From assembly GCA_020161065.1 (NCBI GenBank), contig JAIUPH010000018.1, positions 62,001-126,000 on the forward strand: a stretch of 64,000 nucleotides of DNA. The letters are read 5' to 3'. This stretch comes from Pseudomonadota bacterium. Lineage in GTDB: Bacteria; Pseudomonadota; Gammaproteobacteria; Burkholderiales; Burkholderiaceae_C. The position numbers and the translations under genes were made by a program. The notes beneath the pieces were generated by a model that saw only the letters and a program-made list of their open reading frames with translations, did no database searches and was not told where the DNA came from. Shown one piece after another: positions 8,554 through 15,352 of the stretch (position 1 is its first letter; each line of letters starts with the position of its first letter).

Positions 8554-9746
8554 GCGCCGGTGGTTCCGAAGCGCCGCATCAGCTCGGCCTGCGCCTGCGC
8601 CGGCGACAACCCCTCGGGCGCGCGCTCGGCCGCGAAGGCGCGGGCGGCAGCCTCGTCGGGGCGGAACTTCAGGTACAGGCGGCGCAACTGGTCTTCGTCG
8701 CACAGGCCCAGTTCCACGCGCTCGTCGATGCGGCCGGCGCGGATCAGCGCGGCGTCCAGCTGCTCGGCGTGGTTGGTCGTCATGAACAGCACGTTGCCTT
8801 CCTGCGTGGCCACGCCGTCCAGCGCGTTGAGAAAACCCGAGAACGACAGCCGCACCTGCGCATGCGCCGCGTCGCGCTGGCGGAAGAAGGCGTCGACGTC
8901 TTCGATCAGCAGCAGCGAGCGTTGCGGCACGCCGGCCAGCAGCGTGTGGATCTTCTCGTCGGTGACCACCGGCGATGCCAGGCTGAGCGTGCAGACGTTG
9001 AGCCGCAGCTCCGACGCCAGCGCCGTCACCAGCGAGGTCTTGCCGGTGCCCGGCGGGCCGTGCAGCAGGTAGCCGCGCCGCCACGGAATGCCCAGCTCGG
9101 CGTAGCGCTCGCGCGCGCCGTAGAAGCGCTGCAGGTCGGCCAGCAGGCCTTCCGCCTGCCCCGCCTTCAGCACCACCGACGACAGCGGCCGCCGCGAGCC
9201 CAGGCGCGCGCGCATCCAGTCGCCGCCGTGGAAGGGGTTGGGGATGTAGACCGACAGCGTGTCGCTCTCGCGGTTGGCGCGCGCCTCGATGGCGCTTTGC
9301 AGGAACGCCGCCAGCCAGTCGCCCGAGCGCCCGAAGTGCGACAGGCTGATGCGCTCGAACACCGCCTGCCCCACCTGCAGTTCGCGCCGCATCCACAGCA
9401 GCCGGCCGTCGACCCACAGGATGTGCAGGCCCTCGCCGGGCGAGAGCAAGGCGCGCGGCGGCTGGCCGGCGCGCAGGTCTTCCTCCAGGCTTTGGTGCGC
9501 CGTGCCGCGGCGCACGCTGCGCGCGGTGAACTGGTTGATCTGGCGCAGCGCGGGGTGCGCATCCATGTACTCGACCAGCGCCGAGAACAGGAACTCGTCG
9601 CGCGAGTCGACCGTCAGCGTGGAGATCGCGAAGCGCCGCAGCCAGGCGATCACCAGCCCCGGCACGTCGCGCAGCCAGAAGGCGATGGCGCCGGCCACGG
9701 CCAGCAGCGCGGCCTGGGCGATGGGGGAGTGCAGCAGCGAATCCAT
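8550..9746 (-). CDS. BCS1-like AAA+ ATPase with N-terminal membrane segment
   Basis: 398 residues from the ATG at 9746. Residues ~8-28 form one hydrophobic helix, followed by a ~190-residue domain (start VDSRDEFLFSALVEYM) resembling the BCS1 N-terminal domain. The AAA+ core follows: Walker A GPPGTGKT at 230-237, Walker B LLLIEDVDA at 278-286, sensor-1 MTTNH and arginine finger region LIRAGRIDERVEL. The ATPase order and the LIRAGRID motif match mitochondrial BCS1, which folds or translocates the Rieske protein; bacterial homologues are mostly uncharacterised. It is transcribed alone, upstream of the broken GNAT region, with a GACAAT -10-like box at about 9772-9777 on its strand. The client protein is unknown. 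Confidence 0.85.
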   Translation of the reverse strand: MDSLLHSPIAQAALLAVAGAIAFWLRDVPGLVIAWLRRFAISTLTVDSRDEFLFSALVEYMDAHPALRQINQFTARSVRRGTAHQSLEEDLRAGQPPRALLSPGEGLHILWVDGRLLWMRRELQVGQAVFERISLSHFGRSGDWLAAFLQSAIEARANRESDTLSVYIPNPFHGGDWMRARLGSRRPLSSVVLKAGQAEGLLADLQRFYGARERYAELGIPWRRGYLLHGPPGTGKTSLVTALASELRLNVCTLSLASPVVTDEKIHTLLAGVPQRSLLLIEDVDAFFRQRDAAHAQVRLSFSGFLNALDGVATQEGNVLFMTTNHAEQLDAALIRAGRIDERVELGLCDEDQLRRLYLKFRPDEAAARAFAAERAPEGLSPAQAQAELMRRFGTTGA

Positions 9747-9828
9747 TGGCGGCGGCGCGTCGGGCGATGGGGCATTGTCAGGGCGGCGGCGCTTCCGGAA
9801 TGCCGGCCGACGCCGAATGCGCGATGTG

Positions 9829-9966
9829 ATGCCGATCGCCGAACCCCGCACCAGCGCCGACCCGGCGTTCCGCGGCCAGGGGCACGCCGCCGCGATCGCG
9901 CTCTACGAGAAGCCGGGCTTCAGCATGCGCCGTGAGATGAGCTTCTTGGTGCTCAGGCGCGATGGC
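9829..9966 (+). pseudogene. GNAT acetyltransferase remnant
   Basis: The open stretch from the ATG at 9829 reads AFRGQGHAAAIALYEKPGF followed by SMRREMSFLVLRRD. RGQG is the acetyl-CoA pyrophosphate-binding motif A of GNAT enzymes and ALYEKxGF is motif B. In an intact enzyme about 40 residues separate them; here they are joined within a few residues, so the core has been deleted and most of the N-terminus is missing. The frame then runs into a 12-bp tandem repeat. It is the main recognisable content of the 325-bp gap between the AAA gene and vapB; the rest of that gap shows only a -10-like box for the AAA gene. Confidence 0.6.
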
Positions 9967-9991
9967 GCTCGAGCGCCCTACATTGCATCAA

Positions 9992-10027
9992 ACCGCGCAT
10001 CACACCGCGCATCACACCGCGCATCAT
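9992..10027. repeat. 12-bp tandem repeat, three units
   Basis: Three consecutive copies of ACCGCGCATCAC (9992-10003, 10004-10015, 10016-10027, the last ending T) sit between the GNAT remnant and vapB, about 45 bp upstream of the vapB start. They could be slippage products or part of the vapBC control region. Confidence 0.75.
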
Positions 10028-10071
10028 CGGATGCCACGCCGGATGTAGACTGCGGCCGCAAGGAGCTCGTC

Positions 10072-10293
10072 ATGCGCACCACCGTCACGCTCGACGACGA
10101 TCTGCTGGCCCAGGCCAGCGAGGCGATGGGCATCAGCGAGCGCTCGGTGCTGTTGCACGAAGGCCTGAAGCTGATCGTGCAGCGCGAAGCCGCGCGCCGG
10201 CTGGCCGCGCTGGGGGGCATTGCGCCGGCGCTGAAGCTGGCGCCGCGCCGCCGGCCATCGCCGCCGCGGCGTCCGGCACGAAAGACTCGCTAG
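10072..10293 (+). CDS. vapB: VapB-type ribbon-helix-helix antitoxin
   Basis: 73 residues. The ATG at 10072 has AAGGAG about 6 bases upstream. The N-terminal MRTTVTLDDDLLAQA followed by MGISERSVLLHEGLKLIV is a ribbon-helix-helix DNA-binding domain of the type found in short VapB antitoxins, and AARRLAALGG is the usual linker. The last ~25 residues are very Arg/Pro-rich and should form the toxin-binding tail. It lies 25 bp upstream of a PIN-domain toxin on the same strand. The antitoxin should neutralise the toxin and autorepress the operon through its N-terminus (family knowledge). Confidence 0.85.
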   Translation: MRTTVTLDDDLLAQASEAMGISERSVLLHEGLKLIVQREAARRLAALGGIAPALKLAPRRRPSPPRRPARKTR

Positions 10294-10318
10294 CCGGCCG
10301 ACTGGGCCGCCGAGACCG

Positions 10319-10687
10319 ATGCTGCTCGTCGATACCTCCATCTGGTCCGACCATCTTCGCCGCGGCGACGCCGCGTTGGCCCGGCGGCTCGAAGCCGGGG
10401 AGGTGCTCGTCCATGCACTGGTGATCGGCGAGATCGCCTGCGGCGCCTTCCCGCGGCGGCCCGAGGCGCTTGCCTTGCTGACGCAGTTGCCCGCCGCGCC
10501 CGTGCTCGGCCTGGCGGAACTGCTGGACTTCATCGATCGCCAGTCGCTGCAAGGCAAGGGCATCGGCTTCGTCGACGTCCATTTGCTGGCGGCAGCGCGG
10601 GTCAGCGGCGCCGCGCTGTGGACCCGCGACAAGCGCCTGGCGGCCGCGGCGGCGGCACTGGGCTGCTTGCACACGAGTGCCAGCTAA
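10319..10687 (+). CDS. vapC: VapC-type PIN-domain toxin
   Basis: 122 residues, a Mg2+-dependent ribonuclease of the PIN fold and the toxin of the preceding antitoxin. The acidic active-site residues are in place: Asp5 in MLLVDTSIW, Glu38 in VIGEIACG, Asp86 in GFVDVHLLAAA and Asp104 in WTRDKRL. The length is typical of VapC. VapC enzymes usually cut initiator tRNA or the 23S rRNA sarcin-ricin loop; the target here is unknown. Intact motifs suggest an active toxin. Confidence 0.9.
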   Translation: MLLVDTSIWSDHLRRGDAALARRLEAGEVLVHALVIGEIACGAFPRRPEALALLTQLPAAPVLGLAELLDFIDRQSLQGKGIGFVDVHLLAAARVSGAALWTRDKRLAAAAAALGCLHTSAS

Positions 10688-10713
10688 CGGGCGGGGAGGC
10701 CGGGGGCACCACC

Positions 10714-11487
10714 TTAGTCCTCCAACTCCGCCTTCGCCATCTCCACGTCCAGCCTTTCCATCGCGTCCAGCGGCTTGCAGGCCGCGGCGTCGGCGTAGAG
10801 CTTCTCGGCTTCCTTCATCTTCTTGTCGCCTTCCAGCATCACCAGGCCGTTGGCATATTCGATCATCGCGATCGCGCTGGTCGGGTTGAGCTTGAGCGCT
10901 TCCTTGTACATCTTCAGGCCGGTGGCGGTGTCGGCGCCCTGGGTGCGGCCGAGCAGCTTGCCGACCTTGTCGATCACCTCGGCGTGGAAACTGCCTAACG
11001 CGATATGTGCGTCGGCGTGCTTGGGCGCCAGCTTGATCGCCGTCTCCAGCGCGGCCTTGACCTTGCCGCCCAGGCCTTGGGCCAGCGCCTTGGCCACGCT
11101 GATGCCCTGGCTGTAGCGGCCCAGCGCATAGGCCTGCCAGTACCAGGCGTTGGCGTTCTTGGGCTCGGCGGCCTGCTGGGCTTCGGCGCGCTCGGCGGCT
11201 TCCATGAACATCGCGAGCTTGGTCTTCTCGCTCTTTTCCAGGTAGTTGGCGTAGATGCACTGCGCCTTGTTGGCAACGCTGACGCCGGCGGCGCCGGCCT
11301 TCAGCCCCGCCTCGTGCGCCTTGTGGAAGTCGCCGGCATGGAACAGCGCCCAGGCGGCCAGCACCTGCTCGTCCTTCGGGTACGGCTCGGCGTCGCCGGC
11401 GTGCAGCCGGGCCCAGTGCTTCTTCAGCGCCGCGGCGTCGTAGACGTAGTCGGCGTTGTCGTAGGGGAAGGCGGTCCATTTGGCCAT
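10714..11487 (-). CDS. Tetratricopeptide-repeat protein
   Basis: 257 residues, no signal peptide, so probably cytoplasmic. The ATG at 11487 is preceded by AGGAGAC on its strand. The sequence is helix pairs with TPR spacing, for example KNANAWYWQAYALGRYSQG, KHADAHIALGSFHAEV and NPTSAIAMIEYANGLVML, giving roughly four to five repeats across residues 35-245. TPR proteins act as binding scaffolds; no catalytic domain is present. The gene is followed upstream on the same strand by the tetR-family gene 31 bp away, so the two may be co-transcribed. I do not recognise a specific function. Confidence 0.75.
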   Translation of the reverse strand: MAKWTAFPYDNADYVYDAAALKKHWARLHAGDAEPYPKDEQVLAAWALFHAGDFHKAHEAGLKAGAAGVSVANKAQCIYANYLEKSEKTKLAMFMEAAERAEAQQAAEPKNANAWYWQAYALGRYSQGISVAKALAQGLGGKVKAALETAIKLAPKHADAHIALGSFHAEVIDKVGKLLGRTQGADTATGLKMYKEALKLNPTSAIAMIEYANGLVMLEGDKKMKEAEKLYADAAACKPLDAMERLDVEMAKAELED

Positions 11488-11518
11488 CGTGCGTCTCCTG
11501 GGGTGGAAGTTCTCGTCG

Positions 11519-12172
11519 TCACTGATAGGAACCGGCCAGCCGGTGCAGGTGCTGGCGCGACTCGCTTTCCAGGTGCGGCAGCAGCAGCGACAGCACGTGG
11601 AACGCGCCGCGCCCGAGCGCGCGCGCCGCGGTCTCGGGCTCCAGCGCGTGGCGCGGGTCGCCGACGTATTCATAACTCAGCCAGTACGTGGCCAGCACGA
11701 CCATCGAGGTGGCCAGCGGCGCCGCCTCGTTGAGGCCGATGGCCAGCACGCCGCCGCGCTGCAGCCCGTCGATCAGCTGCTGCATCGCGCGGCCCTTGTT
11801 GCGCAGCACGGTCTGGAAATGCGTCTCCAGCCGGCGGTTCTTGCTGAGCAGGTCGTTCAGGTCGCGGTAGAGGAAGCGGCTGTCCCACACCAGCTCGAAC
11901 AGCATGTGCAGGAAGAGCCACGCATCCTCGACGTTGGCCACCTGCTCCGCGGCGGGCAGCAGCTCGTTCAGCGCGCGCTCGTAGCGGTCGAACAAGGCGT
12001 TGATCAGCTCGTCCTTGGCCGGGTAGTGGTAGTACAGGTTGCCGGGGCTGATGCGCAGTTCGGCCGAGATCAGCGTGGTGCTGACGTTGGGCTCGCCGAA
12101 GCGGTTGAACAGGTCCAGCGTCACCTCCAGGATGCGTTCGGCGGTGCGGCGGGGCTTCTTGGGGGGCGCCAT
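11519..12172 (-). CDS. TetR/AcrR family transcriptional regulator
   Basis: 217 residues from the ATG at 12172; the open frame upstream of it overlaps the divergent ABC gene and is not credible. The N-terminal helix-turn-helix is clear: ILEVTLDLFNRFGEPNVSTT followed by ISPGNLYYHYPAKDELINAL, the classic TetR recognition-helix pattern. The rest is the ligand-binding/dimerisation domain, with the LLSKNRRLETHFQTVL segment seen in a subgroup found in Burkholderiales. It is divergent from an ABC-2 exporter gene with 58 bp between starts, so control of that exporter or of itself is plausible but not shown. Confidence 0.88.
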   Translation of the reverse strand: MAPPKKPRRTAERILEVTLDLFNRFGEPNVSTTLISAELRISPGNLYYHYPAKDELINALFDRYERALNELLPAAEQVANVEDAWLFLHMLFELVWDSRFLYRDLNDLLSKNRRLETHFQTVLRNKGRAMQQLIDGLQRGGVLAIGLNEAAPLATSMVVLATYWLSYEYVGDPRHALEPETAARALGRGAFHVLSLLLPHLESESRQHLHRLAGSYQ

Positions 12173-12214
12173 GGTCGCAGGATTCTGGCATCGCGGGCGC
12201 GCGCCAGCTCTGCC

Positions 12215-12220
12215 TAGAAT
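12215..12220 (+). promoter_or_regulatory. Probable -10 box for the ABC-2 exporter operon
   Basis: TAGAAT lies 10 bases before the ATG at 12231, which would give a very short or absent leader. No convincing -35 hexamer is seen 16-18 bases upstream. It sits in the 58-bp spacer shared with the divergent TetR gene. Confidence 0.35.
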
Positions 12221-12230
12221 CCCGCGGCCG

Positions 12231-13145
12231 ATGACCGCCCTGCCCGCCGTTCGATTCGAGTCCGTCGCCAAGACCTTTCGCGGCCCGCGCGGCGGCAGCC
12301 TGCGGGCGCTGGACGGCGTGAGCTTCGAGATCGAGCGCGGCGAGTTCTTCGGCCTGCTGGGCCCCAACGGCGCCGGCAAGACGACGCTGATCTCCATCCT
12401 GGCCGGCCTGGCGCGCGCCAGCAGCGGCCGCGTCGGCGTGCTGGGCCACGACGTGGTGGCCGACTACGCCGCGGCGCGCCGCGCGCTGGGCATCGTGCCG
12501 CAGGAGCTGGTGTTCGACCCCTTCTTCAGCGTGCGCGAGACGCTGCGCATCCAGAGCGGCTACTTCGGCGTGAAGCACAACGACGCCTGGATCGACGAGC
12601 TGCTGGCCGAGCTGGGTCTGGCCGACAAGGCCGGCGCCAACATGCGCCAGCTCTCGGGCGGCATGAAGCGCCGCGTGCTGGTGGCGCAGGCGCTGGTGCA
12701 CCGGCCGCCGGTGATCGTGCTCGACGAGCCGACCGCCGGCGTCGACGTCGAGTTGCGTCAAACGCTGTGGCAGTTCATCGCCCGCCTCAACCGCGAAGGC
12801 CACACGGTGCTGCTGACCACGCATTACCTGGAAGAGGCCGAGGCGCTGTGCAGCCGCATCGCAATGCTCAAGGCCGGCCGCATCGTTGCGCTGGCCAAGA
12901 CCTCGGCGCTGCTGTCGGGCATGGCCAGCACGATGCTGCGCTTCAAGACCGACGACGCGCTGCCGCCGGCCTTGCGCGCCCAGGCGCGCGTGACCGGCCG
13001 CATCGCGCAGCTCAAGGCCCACGACGCCGCCGAGGTGGAACACCTGCTGGCCACGCTGCGCGAGGCCGGCGTTCGCGTCGAAGACCTGGAGATCGGCCGC
13101 GCCGACCTGGAGGACGTGTTCGTGCAGATCATGGGCGAGGCATGA
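12231..13145 (+). CDS. ABC-2 type exporter, ATP-binding protein
   Basis: 304 residues. Walker A GPNGAGKT at 44-51, signature LSGGMKRR, Walker B VIVLDEP with TAGVD, and the switch histidine in LLTTHYLEEAE are all present, followed by a ~90-residue C-terminal extension typical of YadG/DrrA-like subunits. It energises the permease encoded just downstream. In many Burkholderiales (from memory of their gene order) this pair sits directly upstream of bolA-murA-hisG-hisD; here bolA is 24 kb away. The stop overlaps an ATGAGC that may be the ancestral permease start. Confidence 0.92.
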   Translation: MTALPAVRFESVAKTFRGPRGGSLRALDGVSFEIERGEFFGLLGPNGAGKTTLISILAGLARASSGRVGVLGHDVVADYAAARRALGIVPQELVFDPFFSVRETLRIQSGYFGVKHNDAWIDELLAELGLADKAGANMRQLSGGMKRRVLVAQALVHRPPVIVLDEPTAGVDVELRQTLWQFIARLNREGHTVLLTTHYLEEAEALCSRIAMLKAGRIVALAKTSALLSGMASTMLRFKTDDALPPALRAQARVTGRIAQLKAHDAAEVEHLLATLREAGVRVEDLEIGRADLEDVFVQIMGEA

Positions 13146-13173
13146 GCGCGATCCGGGTCTCCAGGTCGCGCTC

Positions 13174-13232
13174 GCTCCCCAGGACCAGTAGGGTCCCCTG
13201 CTGGGACCGGGGGACGGCGCGCAGCGCCCAGG
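13174..13232 (+). repeat. Intergenic repeat, family C copy 1
   Basis: GC-rich element between the ABC ATPase and permease genes with the sequence order CCCCAGGACC, AGTAGGGTCCCC, CTGGGACCGGGGG. GGACC...GGTCC and CCCC...GGGG halves can pair into a hairpin. A second copy in the same orientation lies at 21434-21494. The element is bracketed by a 9-bp direct repeat GGCATGAGC (13139-13147 and 13237-13245), as if inserted at the permease start codon. Confidence 0.7.
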
Positions 13233-13239
13233 GGGCGGC

Positions 13240-14001
13240 ATGAGCTTCAGCGGCACCGGCACGCTGTTCCGCAAGGAGGTTCTGCGCTTCTGGAAGGTGG
13301 CCTTCCAGACCGTGGCCGCGCCGGTGCTGACGGCGGTGATGTACCTGCTGATCTTCGGCCACGTGCTGGAAGAACGCGTGCAGGTCTTCCCCGGCGTCGG
13401 CTACACCAGCTTCCTGATCCCCGGGCTGGTGATGATGAGCGTGCTGCAGAACGCCTTCGCCAACAGCAGCAGCAGCCTCATCCAGAGCAAGATCACCGGC
13501 AACCTGGTGTTCCTGCTGGTCACCCCGCTGTCGCACCGCGCCTGGTACCTGGCCTATGTCGGCGCGGCGATGGTGCGCGGGCTGATGGTCGGCGCCGGCG
13601 TCTTCGTCGTCACCATGTGGTTCGCGCCGCTGCACCTGGCCGAGCCGTGGTGGATCGTCGTCTTCGCGGCGCTCGGCGCGGCCATGCTGGGATCGCTGGG
13701 CCTGGTGGCCGGGCTGTGGGCGGAGAAGTTCGACCAGATGGCGGCCTTCCAGAACTTCATCATCATGCCGATGACGTTCCTGTCGGGCGTGTTCTATTCG
13801 GTGAAGTCGCTGCCGCCGCTGTGGCAGGCCGTCAGCCACCTGAACCCGTTCTTCTACATGATCGACGGCTTCCGCCGCGGTTTCTTCGGCCACAGCGACG
13901 TCTCGCCCTGGCTCAGCCTGGCCGTCGTCGGCGGCAGCTACGTGGTGGTGGCGGCGCTGTGCCTGACGCTGCTGCGCAAGGGGTACAAGATCAGGGCTTG
14001 A
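13240..14001 (+). CDS. ABC-2 type exporter, permease protein
   Basis: 253 residues with about six hydrophobic helices, matching the ABC-2 membrane fold (YadH-like). It contains the ITGNLVFLLVTPLSHRAWY region and the MPMTFLSGVFYSVKSLPP motif before the last helices, with NPFFYMIDGFRRGFFG near the C-terminus. It pairs with the upstream ATPase to export an unidentified, probably lipidic or polysaccharide, substrate. The ATG at 13240 follows a repeat. An alternative ATG at 13142, overlapping the ATPase stop, is in another frame and reads an Arg/Ser-rich repeat translation, so it is no longer a usable start. Confidence 0.9.
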   Translation: MSFSGTGTLFRKEVLRFWKVAFQTVAAPVLTAVMYLLIFGHVLEERVQVFPGVGYTSFLIPGLVMMSVLQNAFANSSSSLIQSKITGNLVFLLVTPLSHRAWYLAYVGAAMVRGLMVGAGVFVVTMWFAPLHLAEPWWIVVFAALGAAMLGSLGLVAGLWAEKFDQMAAFQNFIIMPMTFLSGVFYSVKSLPPLWQAVSHLNPFFYMIDGFRRGFFGHSDVSPWLSLAVVGGSYVVVAALCLTLLRKGYKIRA

Positions 14002-14059
14002 GCTGCGGGCCTGCCGGCGCTTACGCGAAGCGCGCCGAGATGCGCAGCTCCATCACCGC

Positions 14060-14078
14060 GGCCAAGGCGCCCTTGGCC
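14060..14078. terminator. Hairpin between convergent ABC permease and RES genes
   Basis: Perfect 8-bp arms GGCCAAGG (14060-14067) and CCTTGGCC (14071-14078) with a 3-base loop, in the 88-bp convergent gap. No T-run on either side. It could terminate both transcripts. Confidence 0.5.
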
Positions 14079-14089
14079 TCCGCCAGCGG

Positions 14090-14626
14090 CTAGCACGACG
14101 GCCTGCCCAGCTTGTGCGCCGCGCGATCGAAGATCACCACGGCCCTTTGGTTGTTGACGTGCCTGGACATGTAGATGAGCCCATCCAGGCGCTGCGGATG
14201 CCGGTGCAGCGCGCGCGACCAGCGCTGCGGCACGTCGTAGGGCACGATCGTCGACAACTCGCTGGAGCCCACCAGCGTCTTCAACGCCGCGCCGGTCAGG
14301 TCGGCCAGCACCAGCGGCGTGCCGCCGGCGAAGCGCACGCAGTAGCGGCTTTCGAGCTCGGTCGCCGCGATCTCGAAGCGGCCGTTGCGGGGCATCTCGT
14401 CGTGCAGCACCGTTTCGGCGATCGCGACCTCCAGGCTCAGGCCCAGGTAGCAGGTGCCGAAGCGCCTGCGCTGCGGGCGGCCTGGGTCGTCGAAGCGGTT
14501 GGACGCGCTGCGCCCGAAGAAGGGCTCGCCCGAGGGGTGGCGCGAAATGCGCCAGAGCTTGGCCGGCGCCAGTTGAACCGCGCGGATCGCGAAGCGATCC
14601 AGCCGCCGCGGCGGGTCCGGCAGCAT
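14090..14626 (-). CDS. RES-domain toxin (NAD+-degrading type)
   Basis: 178 residues. The RES family is named for conserved Arg, Glu and Ser; here LWRISRHPSGEPF supplies Arg26, FGTCYLGLSLEVAIAETV supplies Tyr60 and Glu71, and the C-terminal half carries candidate Ser residues (for example YMSRHVNN). Characterised members (MbcT, Res) degrade NAD+ by phosphorolysis or hydrolysis and are toxic without their antitoxin. The upstream gene, ending 9 bp before this start, has the matching antitoxin C-terminus. It marks the left edge of the long minus-strand accessory block. Confidence 0.85.
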   Translation of the reverse strand: MLPDPPRRLDRFAIRAVQLAPAKLWRISRHPSGEPFFGRSASNRFDDPGRPQRRRFGTCYLGLSLEVAIAETVLHDEMPRNGRFEIAATELESRYCVRFAGGTPLVLADLTGAALKTLVGSSELSTIVPYDVPQRWSRALHRHPQRLDGLIYMSRHVNNQRAVVIFDRAAHKLGRPSC

Positions 14627-14635
14627 GAGCAGGCT

Positions 14636-15271
14636 TCAGCGTTCCGCGAAGCCCTGCGCCGCGACGCGCACCCGAGAGTACTGGCCGTCGGCCAGCGCTT
14701 CGAGCGGCGTCTTGCCGGCCAGCGATCCTTTGCGGGTGGTAAAGAACTGCAGCTTGCTGGCGCCCGGCAACTCGCCCAGCGCCTGGCTGACCGCTTCGAC
14801 TTGGCGGCGCTCCAGCCGCGAATCGAGGAAGAAGTGCGGCAGGTAGCGCCGGCCCTCGACTTCGACGCTGAAGACGCGATGCGCCTTCAACGCCTTGCTG
14901 AGCGCCTGGCGGGTGATGTGCCTGCGCTGCACGAAGTCGGCGGAAGCCACCAGTTCCTGCTCGTCGACCATTCTCTTCATCGCGGCCACGGCCGCGTCGC
15001 GCTCGCGGGCCGAGACCAGCTTGCCGTCGCGGGCGGCCAGCCGGTTGCGGATCTCGTTGATCTTGTCGCTCAGGGTGGCCAGCTCGGCGGCCAGCTCGCT
15101 GGCCTTGGCCTGGCGCGCGCGCGACCGCGTTCCGGCCTCCACCAGCGCGGCCGGCGTGGCGTTGGCCGCCGCCTTGGCCACGCTGGCGAACTGCTTGGCA
15201 ACCTCCCAGAACCGCTGCGCCGGCGCGGCGCCGGCCGCTGGCTGACGGGGTCGGGCGGCAACGAAGGGCAT
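14636..15271 (-). CDS. Antitoxin of the Xre/MbcA/ParS type, partner of RES toxin
   Basis: 211 residues from the ATG at 15271, which has GGAG at the right distance; an in-frame TTG at 15283 lies upstream. The N-terminal ~110 residues are Ala-rich and helical, with likely coiled coil (AELATLSDKINEIRNRLAAR). Then comes a DNA-binding-like segment (FVQRRHITRQALSKALKAHR). The end, SLAGKTPLEALADGQ followed by RVRVAAQGF, matches the G-x-TPLEAL-x-DG toxin-binding motif of MbcA/Xre antitoxins. It is longer than the usual ~130-residue antitoxin because of the N-terminal extension. A 9-bp-spaced direct-repeat array upstream is a candidate autoregulatory operator. Confidence 0.72.
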   Translation of the reverse strand: MPFVAARPRQPAAGAAPAQRFWEVAKQFASVAKAAANATPAALVEAGTRSRARQAKASELAAELATLSDKINEIRNRLAARDGKLVSARERDAAVAAMKRMVDEQELVASADFVQRRHITRQALSKALKAHRVFSVEVEGRRYLPHFFLDSRLERRQVEAVSQALGELPGASKLQFFTTRKGSLAGKTPLEALADGQYSRVRVAAQGFAER

Positions 15272-15309
15272 GGGTTTCTCCAAGGCGGGAAACCATTCTA
15301 GCCGTGGAC

Positions 15310-15352
15310 GTCAACCAAATAAACCTCGTCAACCAAGTCAACCCCATCAACC
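15310..15352. promoter_or_regulatory. Direct-repeat array upstream of antitoxin gene (possible operator)
   Basis: GTCAACC occurs at 15310-15316, 15328-15334 and 15337-15343, with ATCAACC at 15346-15352. The spacing is 18, 9 and 9 bases, so all four sit on a 9-bp register. The array lies between the antitoxin start (15271) and the stop of the CoA-transferase gene, upstream of the toxin-antitoxin operon. Such iterated sites fit cooperative autoregulation by the antitoxin; this is inference. Confidence 0.5.

Noticed and set aside
9992-10027. 12-bp tandem repeats as part of a CRISPR array
   Set aside because: The units are contiguous with no spacers and far too short; the same applies to the repeats at 15310, 37935 and 50192.
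14022-14087. A short minus-strand segment after the RES gene reading ALAAVMELRISARFA before a stop
   Set aside because: It looks like a possible C-terminal remnant but is too short to assign to any family and coincides with the convergent hairpin.
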